The notes: generated by a model from the letters alone, not told the origin. 64,000 nucleotides of DNA from an uncultured Candidatus Melainabacteria bacterium (GCA_934675685.1 CAKURL010000004.1:1-64000); one strand, 5' to 3'; positions 40,086-49,913 are shown, numbered from the stretch's first letter. Translations and numbers: made by a program.

Positions 40086-41200
40086 TGTCAATTGAAAAAA
40101 TAACAAGCGCAATACAAAATTCCTCCTTTGTTCGAGGCGTTCCAAACAGCCTTGAAAAAGCAGGAAGACAAATAAATAATTTCATGGATAAGCACTCTGT
40201 TGCAGATAAATTCTTGAAAGTGGTAGAACCTACCGGCGCAAACAACTCTTTTGTCCCAATGGCAAGCTTGATGGTAGGCACCGTCATCATTCCTCGCGTT
40301 TTAACTGCGGCAAAAAGAAACCCTGACGACAAAGAAGCCACAAAAGACGAAATCACGGAAATCTTGTTCAGAGACGTTCAAACCGTTGTAATCATGTTGT
40401 TCTTGCTAAAGACAATAAACTCTTTAGCAGCTGCAGCCACAACAAAGTTCAAAGGGCTTCCTATGATTACAAAACCTTATGAAAAGCTTTTCCAAAATGG
40501 CGCAGATGGCTCAATCTTGGATAAATTAAAAGCAAATGCTAAGGAATTTTTAAACAGTCCGCTAGACAAATTAAAAACAATAGGAAAAAACGTCTTAGAC
40601 ACAGTGCACCCAACCCAAGGCGTGCGCGCTTTAACAAACGACGAATTTGTTTCTAAATATTCTGGCTTTGAATCTACGCAAGAAGTCGAAAAACTTTTCC
40701 AAAACATCGACAAAAATGGCGGAGACAGCAAGAAAGTCTTTAATAATTTATTAAATGGCTTAATTTCAAAACAAGATAGCTATATAACAGAACAAAAAGG
40801 CTTAGGAAATGTTGTAGATTCTTCTGTTAAAAAAGCGCTAGAAGCAATGAAAAATAGCGGCAAAGGAATTAAAGCAATCGAAGACATTAAAGACGAAAAA
40901 ACAAAAGCAAAAGTGGAAGATATTATCTTGAATTTCTTTAAAGACAAAGATAACGGTTTAGTTAAAGAATCAAAATCTTTAAACGCTGTTTTAAGAACAG
41001 GAGCTTTGGCTTTTGAAGCGTTATATCTTGGCTTTGGCTTACCTGCTTTAAACCAAAGAAGACTTGAGAAAAAATATTTAAAAAATGGCGAAGGTAATGT
41101 TGTGAGCTTCACTTCAACAAACAAAAATGAAGCGACAAACATCAATTCAAGCATTAGTCAACAAGAAAAACAATTATTCAGCCAATTTTTGAATAAATAA
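40085..41200 (+). CDS. Two-TM protein of the F-K-G-associated family (371 aa)
   Basis: The first hydrophobic region FVPMASLMVGTVIIPRVLTA, then a charged stretch (NPDDKEATKDEITEILFRDV), then QTVVIMLFLLKTI. A roughly 180-residue polar region with LNSPLDKLKTIGKNVLDT follows, then a final FEALYLGFGLPALNQRRLEK. The same order of elements is found twice in the protein at 24727. No signal peptide. Translationally coupled to the upstream F-K-G gene. Function unknown. Confidence 0.78.
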   Translation: MSIEKITSAIQNSSFVRGVPNSLEKAGRQINNFMDKHSVADKFLKVVEPTGANNSFVPMASLMVGTVIIPRVLTAAKRNPDDKEATKDEITEILFRDVQTVVIMLFLLKTINSLAAAATTKFKGLPMITKPYEKLFQNGADGSILDKLKANAKEFLNSPLDKLKTIGKNVLDTVHPTQGVRALTNDEFVSKYSGFESTQEVEKLFQNIDKNGGDSKKVFNNLLNGLISKQDSYITEQKGLGNVVDSSVKKALEAMKNSGKGIKAIEDIKDEKTKAKVEDIILNFFKDKDNGLVKESKSLNAVLRTGALAFEALYLGFGLPALNQRRLEKKYLKNGEGNVVSFTSTNKNEATNINSSISQQEKQLFSQFLNK

Positions 41201-41281
41201 CAGACAAAATCAAAGATTTTTCTTGTATCCTCTTTTTTTTAAAATAGAATAAAATAAACAATTAAAAAGAAAAGAGGAGAG

Positions 41282-41899
41282 ATGATAGATAATATTTTAA
41301 TTGGTCTGGTAAATTGGATTCAAGCCGTAATTACGTCTTTAGGCCCTTTTGGGGTAGCACTTTTGATGGCGATTGAATCTTGTAATATTCCTTTGCCTTC
41401 AGAAGCAATTTTGCCTTTCGCTGGATATTTAGTCACAAAAGGAGTGTTTTCAATCCACACGGCAGCAATCTTTGGTGCATTAGGCTGCGTTTTAGGCTCA
41501 ATTCCTTCATATTGCCTTGGATATTTTGGAGGAAGAAAATTCATCGAAAAATATGGAAAATATTTCTTGATTTCGAAATCTGATCTTGAAATTGCAGACA
41601 AATGGGTGGATAAATACGGAGACTGGTCTTTCTTTTTGTGCAGAATGCTTCCTGTAATTCGCACTTTTATCTCGCTTCCGGCTGGGATTTTAAGAGCCAA
41701 AAAAAGAACTTTCTTCTTATTCACTTTCTTAGGTTCTTTAATTTGGAGCTATTTATTGGTTTTTGTTGGGGTAAAATTGGGCGAAAACACAGAACAGTTA
41801 AAACACCTTTGGCATAAATTTGACGCTATTATAATCATCATTTGCTTGGTTTTAGGAATAATTTATATTTATCACCACGTAAAAAAATTAAAAAAATAA
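41282..41899 (+). CDS. DedA family membrane protein
   Basis: A 205-residue polytopic protein. Family landmarks: AIESCNIPLPSEAILPFAGY, GCVLGSIPSYCLGYFGGRKF, and LCRMLPVIRTFISLPAGILR with the conserved Arg residues. Some DedA proteins recycle undecaprenyl phosphate or other lipids across the membrane, and are needed for membrane homeostasis. AAGAGGAGAG precedes the ATG. A terminator follows. Confidence 0.9.
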   Translation: MIDNILIGLVNWIQAVITSLGPFGVALLMAIESCNIPLPSEAILPFAGYLVTKGVFSIHTAAIFGALGCVLGSIPSYCLGYFGGRKFIEKYGKYFLISKSDLEIADKWVDKYGDWSFFLCRMLPVIRTFISLPAGILRAKKRTFFLFTFLGSLIWSYLLVFVGVKLGENTEQLKHLWHKFDAIIIIICLVLGIIYIYHHVKKLKK

Positions 41900-41923
41900 T
41901 AAAAATTTTAAAAATAAATATAT

Positions 41924-41958
41924 AAAAAGTGCTCGACTAAAAAATCGAGCACTTTTTT
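41924..41958. terminator. Bidirectional terminator between dedA and the SLC45-type gene
   Basis: A perfect 13-bp stem, AAAAAGTGCTCGA / TCGAGCACTTTTT, with an 8-base loop, T-run on one side and A-run on the other. It serves both convergent genes. Confidence 0.9.
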
Positions 41959-41974
41959 AAAAACTAATGTTATA

Positions 41975-43351
41975 CTATTCTTTTTCTTTTATTCTCATAG
42001 TCAAAAGACCGGATAAAATCAACATCAAAGCGCCAAACGCAAAAGCGTATTCCCAGTGGTTGTTTGTATAGTCGCCCATTTTATAAACAGAAATATTTAT
42101 AAACCAAGCTAAAACCGTGCAAACTAATACTTGAGGAGCTGAAATAAAGATATTAAAAATACCCATAGCAGAACCTTCTGTGCCTTCTTTAATGTATTTT
42201 GAGAGCATTGCAAAAGGCAAAGACAAAGCAGAAGCCCAGCCAATCCCCGCAAGACCCATCGCAGCAAACACAGTCACTTTATTTGGCAAAAATACCAAAA
42301 GCAAATATGCAAAAGCCATCAAGAACAAAGAGCCTGCGTGAACTCTTTTGTTTCCTCTTGCTTGGGCAATTTTTGCAATTGGAATAGCCATAACAAAACA
42401 AATTAAGTTATAAAAGGCAAAACAAATTGAAGCGAAGTTTTGCGCGTCTGTTTGTTTTTGAGCGAAAATTTGAGCAACGTTTTGGCTCAAGTTTGTTGTA
42501 TCCGGAATTTGGAATAAAACATGCACAACGTATTGAGTGAAGAAAATCAACAAGCTCATCAAACCAATCCAAGTGAAGAATTGGATTGTGCAAATTTTAC
42601 CAACCTCAGGAGAAGCAGACAAAAATTCTTTTACTGATTCGATGAAAGGCTTTTGAGAAGCTTTTTTTGCTTCCAATTTCTTTTCAAGCATTTTTTCTTT
42701 TGAAGGAACGATTTCTCTAAAAGTAATACAAGTCCAAGTCATCGCCAAAATAAAAGCAACGCCTGCCATTGTAAATTGCGCCCCTGTGGACATTGTGTAA
42801 TTAAATGCCCAAGACAAAAATGGAGCAGTCCCTGCAGCAACTACTGAACCTAAGCCAATTGCAAAGCTCAAGAAAGAATTTGCAATGCCGTGTTGGCTTT
42901 TATCAATGTTATCTGGAACCAAAGCTCTATAAGGGCCTTGAGCCGCATTTACGCAGCCATCAATTACCCAAATAAATATTGCTGCAATCAACAAAGCAAG
43001 CCAAGTTGGGTGATTTTGTCCAAATAAATCTGCCAAGAATTGGCTTTTTGGAAGCATGATAAGCCCAATTGCGCCAAACAAAGCGCCCAAGAACAAATAT
43101 GGAATTCTTCTTCCAAATCTTGTGAAGGTGTTATCAGATAATGCGCCAATAATCGGCTGAACCACAATCCCCGTCACAGGGCCTGCCAACCAAATTAGGC
43201 CATATAGCAAAGGGCTTGCGCCTAGGGATTCTGTTAAAGGGCCGGATAAAATAATTCTCATTTGCCAAGCAAACTGAAGCCCGAAAAAACCTATACAAAA
43301 GTTTAAAAGCTGCGCATAGCTAAACTTTCTAAGGTTACTATCGTTAGACAT
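41975..43351 (-). CDS. SLC45-type MFS sugar transporter
   Basis: A 458-residue, 12-TM carrier. The N-terminal FGLQFAWQMRIILSGPLTES followed by GASPLLYGLIWLAGPVTGIV, and QPIIGALSDNTFTRFGRRIP with the RxGRR loop, are typical of the SUT/SLC45 sucrose/maltose-proton symporter group. With the secreted GH13 enzyme elsewhere in the window it could import alpha-glucosides; that link is inference. AGAGGAGA precedes the ATG. Confidence 0.82.
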   Translation of the reverse strand: MSNDSNLRKFSYAQLLNFCIGFFGLQFAWQMRIILSGPLTESLGASPLLYGLIWLAGPVTGIVVQPIIGALSDNTFTRFGRRIPYLFLGALFGAIGLIMLPKSQFLADLFGQNHPTWLALLIAAIFIWVIDGCVNAAQGPYRALVPDNIDKSQHGIANSFLSFAIGLGSVVAAGTAPFLSWAFNYTMSTGAQFTMAGVAFILAMTWTCITFREIVPSKEKMLEKKLEAKKASQKPFIESVKEFLSASPEVGKICTIQFFTWIGLMSLLIFFTQYVVHVLFQIPDTTNLSQNVAQIFAQKQTDAQNFASICFAFYNLICFVMAIPIAKIAQARGNKRVHAGSLFLMAFAYLLLVFLPNKVTVFAAMGLAGIGWASALSLPFAMLSKYIKEGTEGSAMGIFNIFISAPQVLVCTVLAWFINISVYKMGDYTNNHWEYAFAFGALMLILSGLLTMRIKEKE

Positions 43352-43393
43352 GTCTATCTCCTCTAAGTTGTAATACCTTTTAAATATATTTAT

Positions 43394-43422
43394 TTTACAT
43401 TAATAAATTTTAATTGTAAAAT
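43394..43422 (+). promoter_or_regulatory. Promoter of the SpoIID-like gene, leaderless type
   Basis: TTTACA (43394-43399), a 17-base spacer and TAAAAT (43417-43422), then 7 bases to the ATG at 43430. There is no Shine-Dalgarno sequence. Confidence 0.55.
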
Positions 43423-43429
43423 TTAAATT

Positions 43430-45115
43430 ATGAAAATTAAAGTATTATTAGTATTATTATTAAGTTTATTTCTTTTAAATCCCGTTTCTTTTGCTTTTGA
43501 GGAGAAAAGAACAGTTAGAGTAGGGATTTCAAACCAAGCATTTTCGACTTGGGAATTTCAAAAAATAAAATTATCGTCACAAAATATTATAAAGATTGTG
43601 GATATGTCGCAAGATGTTAAAATAGACGACATCGAAGCAAACAGCATAGTAGAAGCTACTATGAGCTTTGGCAATTTTAATATTTTAGTGAATGGCGAAT
43701 TAAAATATGAAAATTTAAAAGGCCCTCTTTTATTTAGCTCAAACGCAGACTTAGAAATAGTGGAGCTAAACAGAAAAGGAATTCCTGCAAAATATAAGGG
43801 CATGATTGAATTAAGAAGCAACGCTTCTGGGCAAAAATTTTATATTATTAATGTAGTTGATCTTGAAAACTACTTAAAAGGTGTTGTTCCAAACGAAATG
43901 CCTGTTTCTTTTGGGCTTGAAGCCTTGAAGGCTCAAGCAATCGCAGCAAAAAACTACGTCGCAAATGCAAAAATAAGCAAATTCTATGACGTCGTAGATT
44001 CAACTGCTTCTCAAGTTTATTATGGTTCAAATTCTTATAAAGAAATCTCAAACCAAGCAATAGTCCAAACGAGAGGGATTTATGCGCTTTATAATGATGC
44101 GCCTATTTCTGCCCTTTATTATTCCACTTCAGCAGGAATATCAGACAACTGGCAAGATGTCTTTGGCTCAAACGGCAAAGGGGATTTGCACCCTTATTTA
44201 AAAACAAAATATGAAACAACTTCAAAGCCATTAAAAACAGAATCAGACGTCAAAGATTTCTATTCAAATAAAAATGGCTTCGACACAAATTCTCCAAAGC
44301 ACAGATGGAGCTTCGAGTTTTCAAGAAGCGAACTAGAGCAAACACTTCACGCAACTCTTCAACAACAATCAAAAGCTGGGTTAGTTGAGCCTAAGTATGA
44401 TGGAGACATCAAGCTTTCAGGCTTAAAAGATATAAAAGCTCTAAAAAGAACAGATTCAGGAAAAATCACAGAATTGTTGATAGAAACTGATGAAGAAAAC
44501 TATAAAGTAAAAACGCAGCTTGGAATAAGAAGAGCAATCAAAAAAAATGGAACTATGCTTCCAAGCTCAAATTTCTTTGTTGAAAAAATAGGAGAAGAAG
44601 AAAAAGCTTCAAAGGAAGAAGAGTCAAATGGCTTTGGCATTTTAAAATTGTATGACAAAATCACCCAAGAAAAATATCCAAAAACCTTCAAAATCACAGG
44701 CGGCGGATATGGGCATGGGGTTGGCATGAGCCAATTTGGCGCATATAATTTAGCTCGAAACGGCAAAAAATATCCTGAAATTTTACATTTTTATTATACA
44801 GACATAGTTTTATCGACTTTGCCAAAAAACGTCTCTTATAATGAATATAATATTTCATACGCAAGCGAATTTTATTTTGACAAATCTGCATATAAAAAAG
44901 CATATTTAATCATAGACAACAGAAAAGGCGTGGACGAATTTCCTTTTAAAATCAACGACACAATTTTTGGCGAAACGAGAAGCGTTGCTTTTGATAATCT
45001 TATCAAAATGGACATCACACAATATTTAAAACAAGGGCAAAACATCTTGTCTTTCTTCCCTTTGAGCCAAAGAAACAAAGGAAAATATATCACTTTTAGA
45101 ATTCAATTTATTTAA
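43430..45115 (+). CDS. Secreted SpoIID/LytB-domain protein
   Basis: A 561-residue protein with a signal peptide (KIKVLLVLLLSLFLLNPVSFA). SpoIID core: VVDLENYLKGVVPNEMP, LEALKAQAIAAKNYVANA, YYSTSAGISDNWQDVFG and GGGYGHGVGMSQFGAYNLAR. The catalytic Glu sits in VPNEMP. Relatives are lytic transglycosylases that cut glycan strands after stem-peptide removal. About 110 extra C-terminal residues form a beta-sandwich-like domain absent from sporulation SpoIID. murJ follows within 14 bases. Confidence 0.88.
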   Translation: MKIKVLLVLLLSLFLLNPVSFAFEEKRTVRVGISNQAFSTWEFQKIKLSSQNIIKIVDMSQDVKIDDIEANSIVEATMSFGNFNILVNGELKYENLKGPLLFSSNADLEIVELNRKGIPAKYKGMIELRSNASGQKFYIINVVDLENYLKGVVPNEMPVSFGLEALKAQAIAAKNYVANAKISKFYDVVDSTASQVYYGSNSYKEISNQAIVQTRGIYALYNDAPISALYYSTSAGISDNWQDVFGSNGKGDLHPYLKTKYETTSKPLKTESDVKDFYSNKNGFDTNSPKHRWSFEFSRSELEQTLHATLQQQSKAGLVEPKYDGDIKLSGLKDIKALKRTDSGKITELLIETDEENYKVKTQLGIRRAIKKNGTMLPSSNFFVEKIGEEEKASKEEESNGFGILKLYDKITQEKYPKTFKITGGGYGHGVGMSQFGAYNLARNGKKYPEILHFYYTDIVLSTLPKNVSYNEYNISYASEFYFDKSAYKKAYLIIDNRKGVDEFPFKINDTIFGETRSVAFDNLIKMDITQYLKQGQNILSFFPLSQRNKGKYITFRIQFI

Positions 45116-45129
45116 GTTTGGAATTAAAA

Positions 45130-46740
45130 ATGGAAAATGAAGAAATAAAAAAAGAAAATACAACCACTTCAAACGGGCTCTTAAAAAGCGCAGGGCTCAT
45201 CATGATTGTGATTTTATTATCTAAAATCTTTGGATTTTTAAGAGACGTGATTGTCGCAAACTATTATGGCGCAAGCATTGTCTCGGACGCTTATTTTTAT
45301 GCCTACCAAATTCCGGCCCTTGCGGTTGTGATTTTAGGGGGCATGGGAGGCCCTTTTCATTCTGCTACAGTGAGCGTTTTTTCAAAATTAGTTACCGATT
45401 TTAAGGCGAAGCCGGAGCCTGAAGTCAAAAAGCTTTTTAACACTTTTGAGACTTTTTCTATGATTATTTTTGGCATAATCGCCCTAATTTGTTTCTTTTT
45501 CCCAGAACAAGTTATGAATATCATAATCTCTCAAGCGACTCCAGAGCTTTCTTCTTTGGCTGCAAAACATCTTCAAATTATGTCGCCCGTAATTTTAGTG
45601 GGTGCACTTTTGGGCTTATATTATGGGATTTTGGTCACATATAATAAATTTTTGCTTCCAAATATAGCGCCATCTGCGCTTTCTTTAGGGATAATTTTGA
45701 CTTTATTTTTCTCATCTGGCGACCAAAATGGATACTATCTTGCTTTAGGGACCACGATAGGCGCACTTATACAGCTTGTTATGCAGTCTCCTGCCGTTTT
45801 AAAATTAGGCTACACTTTTAAACCAAGCTTTGATTTTTTCCATAACAAAAATTTTAATGATATATTAGAGCTTCTAATGCCTGCTTTTTTATCCTCCACA
45901 ATTGGGCAAATCGGGATTTATGTGGATATATTCTTTGCTTCAGGCTTGCCCGAAGGCCAATGGACAGCTTATGGCTACGCGAATAGGATTTTCCAATTCC
46001 CAGTAGGGCTTATGTTGTCAGCTCTTTTAGTTCCTTTGTTCCCATTATTTTCAAGGCTTGTTGCCAAAAAAGATTTTGATTCCGTAAGGCATTATTTCAA
46101 CAAAGGTGTGGGCTCTTTGATTTTAGTCGGCACATATTTGATGATTTTTATTTTCATCTCTGGTTTAGATTTAATCTCAATCGCGCTTGAAAGAGGCGCT
46201 TTCACCCACGAAGCCGCTATAATGGTTTTTGAAGTATTGTTTATGATTTCTCTTTCCATCATTCCTTACGTCTTTAGGGACTCAATCACAAGATTATATT
46301 ATTCTTTTAACGACTCAAAAACCCCGTTTTTTATAGCAATTGGCTCAATCGCCCTTAAATTAATCTTTAACTCTATTTTTGTAAGGCTCCTTGGAATTCA
46401 AGGGATTGCGCTTTCAACTGCAATCATCACAACAATAAATGCGACACTTCTTGCTATTTTAATCAGAAAAAAAATCTCAATTGGCTATAGAGCATTCTTA
46501 GGCCAAATCGTAAAAATCGTCATTTGCGCAGTGGCAGCATTTTTGTTTGGCATAATCTTAGAAAGACTTTTAGCAATGGCTTTACCTTATACATTCATCT
46601 TTAAAATCATAAAAGTCACAATCATTTTCTTCTTCACAAGCGCAATTTACGTGGCATTAGCCCACATATTCAAGGTAGAATATTTAGAAGATGTTAAAGA
46701 AAAAATTATGGCCAAATTTAGTAAGAAAATAGGATTATAA
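45130..46740 (+). CDS. murJ: Lipid II flippase MurJ
   Basis: A 536-residue, 14-TM MOP-superfamily protein. Signatures: GLIMIVILLSKIFGFLRDVI, NYYGASIVSDAYFYAYQIP and MGGPFHSATVSVFSKLV near the N-terminus. It moves lipid II across the inner membrane, the step after MurG. I chose ATG at 45130; a TTG four codons upstream also fits. It lies in an operon with a SpoIID-like wall enzyme. Confidence 0.9.
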   Translation: MENEEIKKENTTTSNGLLKSAGLIMIVILLSKIFGFLRDVIVANYYGASIVSDAYFYAYQIPALAVVILGGMGGPFHSATVSVFSKLVTDFKAKPEPEVKKLFNTFETFSMIIFGIIALICFFFPEQVMNIIISQATPELSSLAAKHLQIMSPVILVGALLGLYYGILVTYNKFLLPNIAPSALSLGIILTLFFSSGDQNGYYLALGTTIGALIQLVMQSPAVLKLGYTFKPSFDFFHNKNFNDILELLMPAFLSSTIGQIGIYVDIFFASGLPEGQWTAYGYANRIFQFPVGLMLSALLVPLFPLFSRLVAKKDFDSVRHYFNKGVGSLILVGTYLMIFIFISGLDLISIALERGAFTHEAAIMVFEVLFMISLSIIPYVFRDSITRLYYSFNDSKTPFFIAIGSIALKLIFNSIFVRLLGIQGIALSTAIITTINATLLAILIRKKISIGYRAFLGQIVKIVICAVAAFLFGIILERLLAMALPYTFIFKIIKVTIIFFFTSAIYVALAHIFKVEYLEDVKEKIMAKFSKKIGL

Positions 46741-46757
46741 AATTTTCACTTTTCAAA

Positions 46758-46763
46758 TATAAT
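46758..46763 (+). promoter_or_regulatory. -10 box of clpP
   Basis: A perfect TATAAT 29 bases before the clpP ATG, with AAGGAAG as ribosome binding site. The -35 is not clear. Confidence 0.45.
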
Positions 46764-46792
46764 TAGAAAATAAATTAGATAAGGAAGAAATT

Positions 46793-47401
46793 ATGTACGG
46801 TATTAATGAATATAAAATTTTAGACTATGTGCCTACTGTAATCGAAGCTTCAAGCAGAGGAGAAAGGTCTTTTGACATATTTTCAAGATTATTAAGAGAA
46901 AGAATTATCTTCTTAGGCTCTGAAATCGACGACGACGTTGCAAATTCAATCGTAGCGCAACTTTTGCTCTTGGATTCAGAAAACCCTGAAAAAGATATCA
47001 TGCTTTATATCAACTCCCCAGGAGGCGTCATCACAGCAGGCATGGCAATTTATGACACCATGAAATTAATCAAAGCAGACGTTTCTACTATTTGCTTAGG
47101 CGATGCAGCTTCTATGGGCGCATTTTTGCTTTCAGGAGGAACAAAAGGAAAAAGATTGGCTCTTCCAAACGCAAGAATTATGATTCACCAACCATTAGGC
47201 GGCGCAAAAGGTCAAGCAACAGACATTGAAATCGAAGCAAAAGAAATTTTGAGAATGAAATCAATGTTAAACGGGCTTTTAGCAGAACACACAGGCCAAA
47301 AACTAGAAACAATCAAAAAAGACACAGAAAGAGATAATTTTATGACTGCCCAAGAAGCGCTTGAATATGGGCTTATAGATAAAATCATCACAAAAGATTA
47401 A
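46793..47401 (+). CDS. clpP: ATP-dependent Clp protease proteolytic subunit ClpP
   Basis: A 202-residue serine protease of standard length. The catalytic Ser is in [15 protein letters not shown] (about residue 106), His in [19 protein letters not shown] (about 131) and Asp in the [20 protein letters not shown] region. It forms a barrel with ClpX/A unfoldases for protein turnover; no unfoldase gene is adjacent. Confidence 0.97.
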   Translation: MYGINEYKILDYVPTVIEASSRGERSFDIFSRLLRERIIFLGSEIDDDVANSIVAQLLLLDSENPEKDIMLYINSPGGVITAGMAIYDTMKLIKADVSTICLGDAASMGAFLLSGGTKGKRLALPNARIMIHQPLGGAKGQATDIEIEAKEILRMKSMLNGLLAEHTGQKLETIKKDTERDNFMTAQEALEYGLIDKIITKD

Positions 47402-47451
47402 TAAAAAACAAAAATAATAGACAGAATTTTCGCCATAGTAGAATTATTTGT

Positions 47452-47463
47452 TATAATTTTACT
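47452..47463 (+). promoter_or_regulatory. -10 box immediately upstream of rarA
   Basis: TATAAT (47452-47457) ends 6 bases before the ATG at 47464, with no room for a Shine-Dalgarno sequence. A leaderless mRNA is predicted. The -35 is weak. Confidence 0.45.
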
Positions 47464-48726
47464 ATGGCAAATTTATATGACGCTTTAGAAAACAAAAACA
47501 AACAAGTCCCTTTGGCAGAATTAATGCGCCCAAAGACTTTAGAAGAATATTTAGGGCAAACAAAAGTCATAAATGAAAATTCTCCTTTTTTAAGATTATT
47601 AAAAGCAAAAAGGCTCTTTTCGTTTATTTTATGGGGCCCTCCGGGGTGCGGAAAAACGACTCTTGCGCGCTTGTGTGCGAATTATCATAATGCTTTTTTT
47701 CTTGAGCTTTCTGCTGTAAATTCCGGAGTGAAAGAAATCAAAGAAGCGGTTGAAATCGCAAAATTGAAGCTTCGAGAAAACCTCAAAACCATCGTTTTTA
47801 TAGACGAAATTCATAGATTTTCAAAAACGCAACAAGACGCTTTGTTGCCTCATATCGAGCAAGGTTTGTTCTATTTTATAGGTTCAACCACAGAAAACCC
47901 TTCTTTCCACACGGTTCCAGCTTTAATTTCAAGAGCGCAAGTCGTGATGTTAAATGAGATTGATAAAGAAAACATTAAAAAAATTGCCCTAAAAGGCTTT
48001 AATTATCTTCAAAAAACCTATGGCGAAAAAACCTTGGAAGATGGGGCACTTGATCTTATTTCAGAGCTTTCAAGGGGAGACGCAAGGTTTTGTTTAAATG
48101 CTATTGAAAATACATATTTTGCAGCAGATAAAGTTATTGATAAAGAACTTGTGGAAGAACTTTTGCAAAAGACTTCTACAAGATATTCTATAGATTCCCA
48201 CTACGACTACGCAAGCGCCTTTCAAAAGAGCCTCAGGGGGTCTGATGCGAATGCTGCTATGTATTATCTGGCTAAAATGCTTTTGTCTGGAGAAGACCCA
48301 AGGTTCATCGCAAGAAGGCTTGTGATAATTGCTTCTGAAGATGTCGGAAACGCAGATTTCAGAGCACTTTTAATCGCACAAGCAGCGCTTGACGCCGTGA
48401 TAAACATAGGAATGCCTGAAGCAAGAATTGTACTTGCCCAAGCGACAGAATTCATCGCCCGAGCAAGAAAAACAAACAGGGCAATAATGGCTCTTGATAT
48501 GGCAATTCAAGATATTCAAAATGGCGCAGATTATCTGCCCCCAAAGCATTTAAGAGACGCACATTATAAGACAGCTAAAAACTATGGCTTTGGAGTGGGT
48601 TATGTCTATACCCACGACCACCCCGAAATCGAACAACAATTTATGCCAGATGAAATCAAAGATAGAAAATATTTTGACCCAAAATATGAAATTGCTTGTA
48701 AAAAAAAGTTGTATGAGTTAAAATAA
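47464..48726 (+). CDS. rarA: Replication-associated recombination protein A (RarA/MgsA) AAA+ ATPase
   Basis: A 420-residue protein. The N-terminal LAELMRPKTLEEYLGQTKVI, Walker A ILWGPPGCGKTTLARL, Walker B IVFIDEIHRFSKTQQDALLP and sensor IGSTTENPSF are typical. The C-terminal tetramerisation domain contains DPRFIARRLVIIASEDVGNA. It acts at stalled replication forks, clamp-loader-like. Confidence 0.95.
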   Translation: MANLYDALENKNKQVPLAELMRPKTLEEYLGQTKVINENSPFLRLLKAKRLFSFILWGPPGCGKTTLARLCANYHNAFFLELSAVNSGVKEIKEAVEIAKLKLRENLKTIVFIDEIHRFSKTQQDALLPHIEQGLFYFIGSTTENPSFHTVPALISRAQVVMLNEIDKENIKKIALKGFNYLQKTYGEKTLEDGALDLISELSRGDARFCLNAIENTYFAADKVIDKELVEELLQKTSTRYSIDSHYDYASAFQKSLRGSDANAAMYYLAKMLLSGEDPRFIARRLVIIASEDVGNADFRALLIAQAALDAVINIGMPEARIVLAQATEFIARARKTNRAIMALDMAIQDIQNGADYLPPKHLRDAHYKTAKNYGFGVGYVYTHDHPEIEQQFMPDEIKDRKYFDPKYEIACKKKLYELK

Positions 48727-48858
48727 ACCTATCGAGATTACGTGTTGTTTAGTATGTTAAAATTTGTAAAAGTTTCAAAAAAACCATTACAAAAATAGCA
48801 ATTAAATATATGTTTATACTTTATACAGTTGTATTGACCTCTGACAGGAGAAAAGGAA

Positions 48859-49470
48859 ATGGCAATCGGCGCAATTAATAATTCAGCAAATGTATCATTC
48901 AAAGGCATTGACAATATGTCAAGAGAAGATGTTGAAAATCTTTGCAGATCAACAAGAGATTTAGGAGAAATGGTTGACACATTTACTCCAGCTAACAAGA
49001 AAAATGAAAAGAAAAATCCCATCGAAATCATGGCTTCTTTAGCGGCAGCTTTATTGATTTCCTATGCGGGCGCAAGAAAAGGCGCTGAAACATTAATGAA
49101 TGCCTTTCCAACAGCCACAACAAAATTAACAGGCGTGCTTCAAAAAGCAGGCAATTTGGCAATGAACGCTACTCAAACTCTTGAAAAAAATGAAAAACCT
49201 GTTATCAAAAAAGGTGGCGAAGTTGCAGAAACAATATTAAATCACGCTAAAACTGCTATTACCGGTTCAAAACAAGGCGAAGAAGCCTTAAATGAAGGTG
49301 TAAAAAGATTAGCTGGCGCCGCTGGTGCGTTTATGTTCACAAAAGGTTTAAGCGAAGTTGATGCTGATGGAAATGGCGAAAAAGACATTACTGAAAAAGG
49401 CAAAAATGCATACGAAGGCTTTGTCAAAACTTCAGAAACAATTTCCTCAATTAGTAATTTATTAGCATAA
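48859..49470 (+). CDS. F-K-G-motif protein (203 aa)
   Basis: MAIGAINNSANVSFKGIDNM has F-K-G at residues 14-16. The rest is alanine-rich helix: EIMASLAAALLISYAGARKG and RLAGAAGAFMFTKGLSEVDA are the two hydrophobic stretches. DADGNGEKDITEKG looks like a single EF-hand-type calcium loop (D-x-D-x-N-G), as in dockerin-like or EF-hand proteins. There is no signal peptide. GGAGAAAAGGA precedes the ATG. Operon with the next gene; function unknown. Confidence 0.68.
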   Translation: MAIGAINNSANVSFKGIDNMSREDVENLCRSTRDLGEMVDTFTPANKKNEKKNPIEIMASLAAALLISYAGARKGAETLMNAFPTATTKLTGVLQKAGNLAMNATQTLEKNEKPVIKKGGEVAETILNHAKTAITGSKQGEEALNEGVKRLAGAAGAFMFTKGLSEVDADGNGEKDITEKGKNAYEGFVKTSETISSISNLLA

Positions 49471-49485
49471 GAGAAAAGGTAAAAA

Positions 49486-49779
49486 ATGAAAGTAGACGTT
49501 AACTATATAAAAAACCAAGCGCAAACAGCTGCGAAAACAACTTTAAGCGAAGCTACAAAAGTTGGAAAATATGTCAGAGAAACAGTTGGCTCTAAGCTTC
49601 CAAAAAACGAAAAAGTAGACCAATTCACAAAAACTATTGGTGAAAAACTAAAAGCTAACAATATCAATATAAACAAAGACACTGCAATCGGCGTTGGGCT
49701 ATGTGCTTTGGCGTTTGGGCTTGCTGCAAAATGCGCAAAAGGCATTGTAAACAAAATTTCCGAAATCAAAAAATCATAA
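49486..49779 (+). CDS. Small protein with one hydrophobic segment (97 aa)
   Basis: A 97-residue basic protein: a helical N-terminus (YIKNQAQTAAKTTLSEATKV), then one C-terminal hydrophobic segment (TAIGVGLCALAFGLAAKCAK). AAAAGGT ribosome binding site, 15 bases after the F-K-G gene, and a terminator follows. It is probably a partner of the upstream protein. Unknown family. Confidence 0.62.
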   Translation: MKVDVNYIKNQAQTAAKTTLSEATKVGKYVRETVGSKLPKNEKVDQFTKTIGEKLKANNININKDTAIGVGLCALAFGLAAKCAKGIVNKISEIKKS

Positions 49780-49801
49780 TTTTGATTAAAAAATTATAAA
49801 C

Positions 49802-49831
49802 AAAGGCGAAGTCACAAGGCTTCGCCTTTAT
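49802..49831 (+). terminator. Terminator after the F-K-G small-gene pair
   Basis: AAAGGCGAAG, 8-base loop, CTTCGCCTTT: a perfect 10-bp stem. The following TATATT is a short T-rich tail. Confidence 0.8.
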
Positions 49832-49913
49832 ATTCGAGATGCATTTTAAAAACTTTTCTGGCATATTCAATATATTCTGGAGTTTTAAATTTTATATTCC
49901 GAAGGACAACAAC

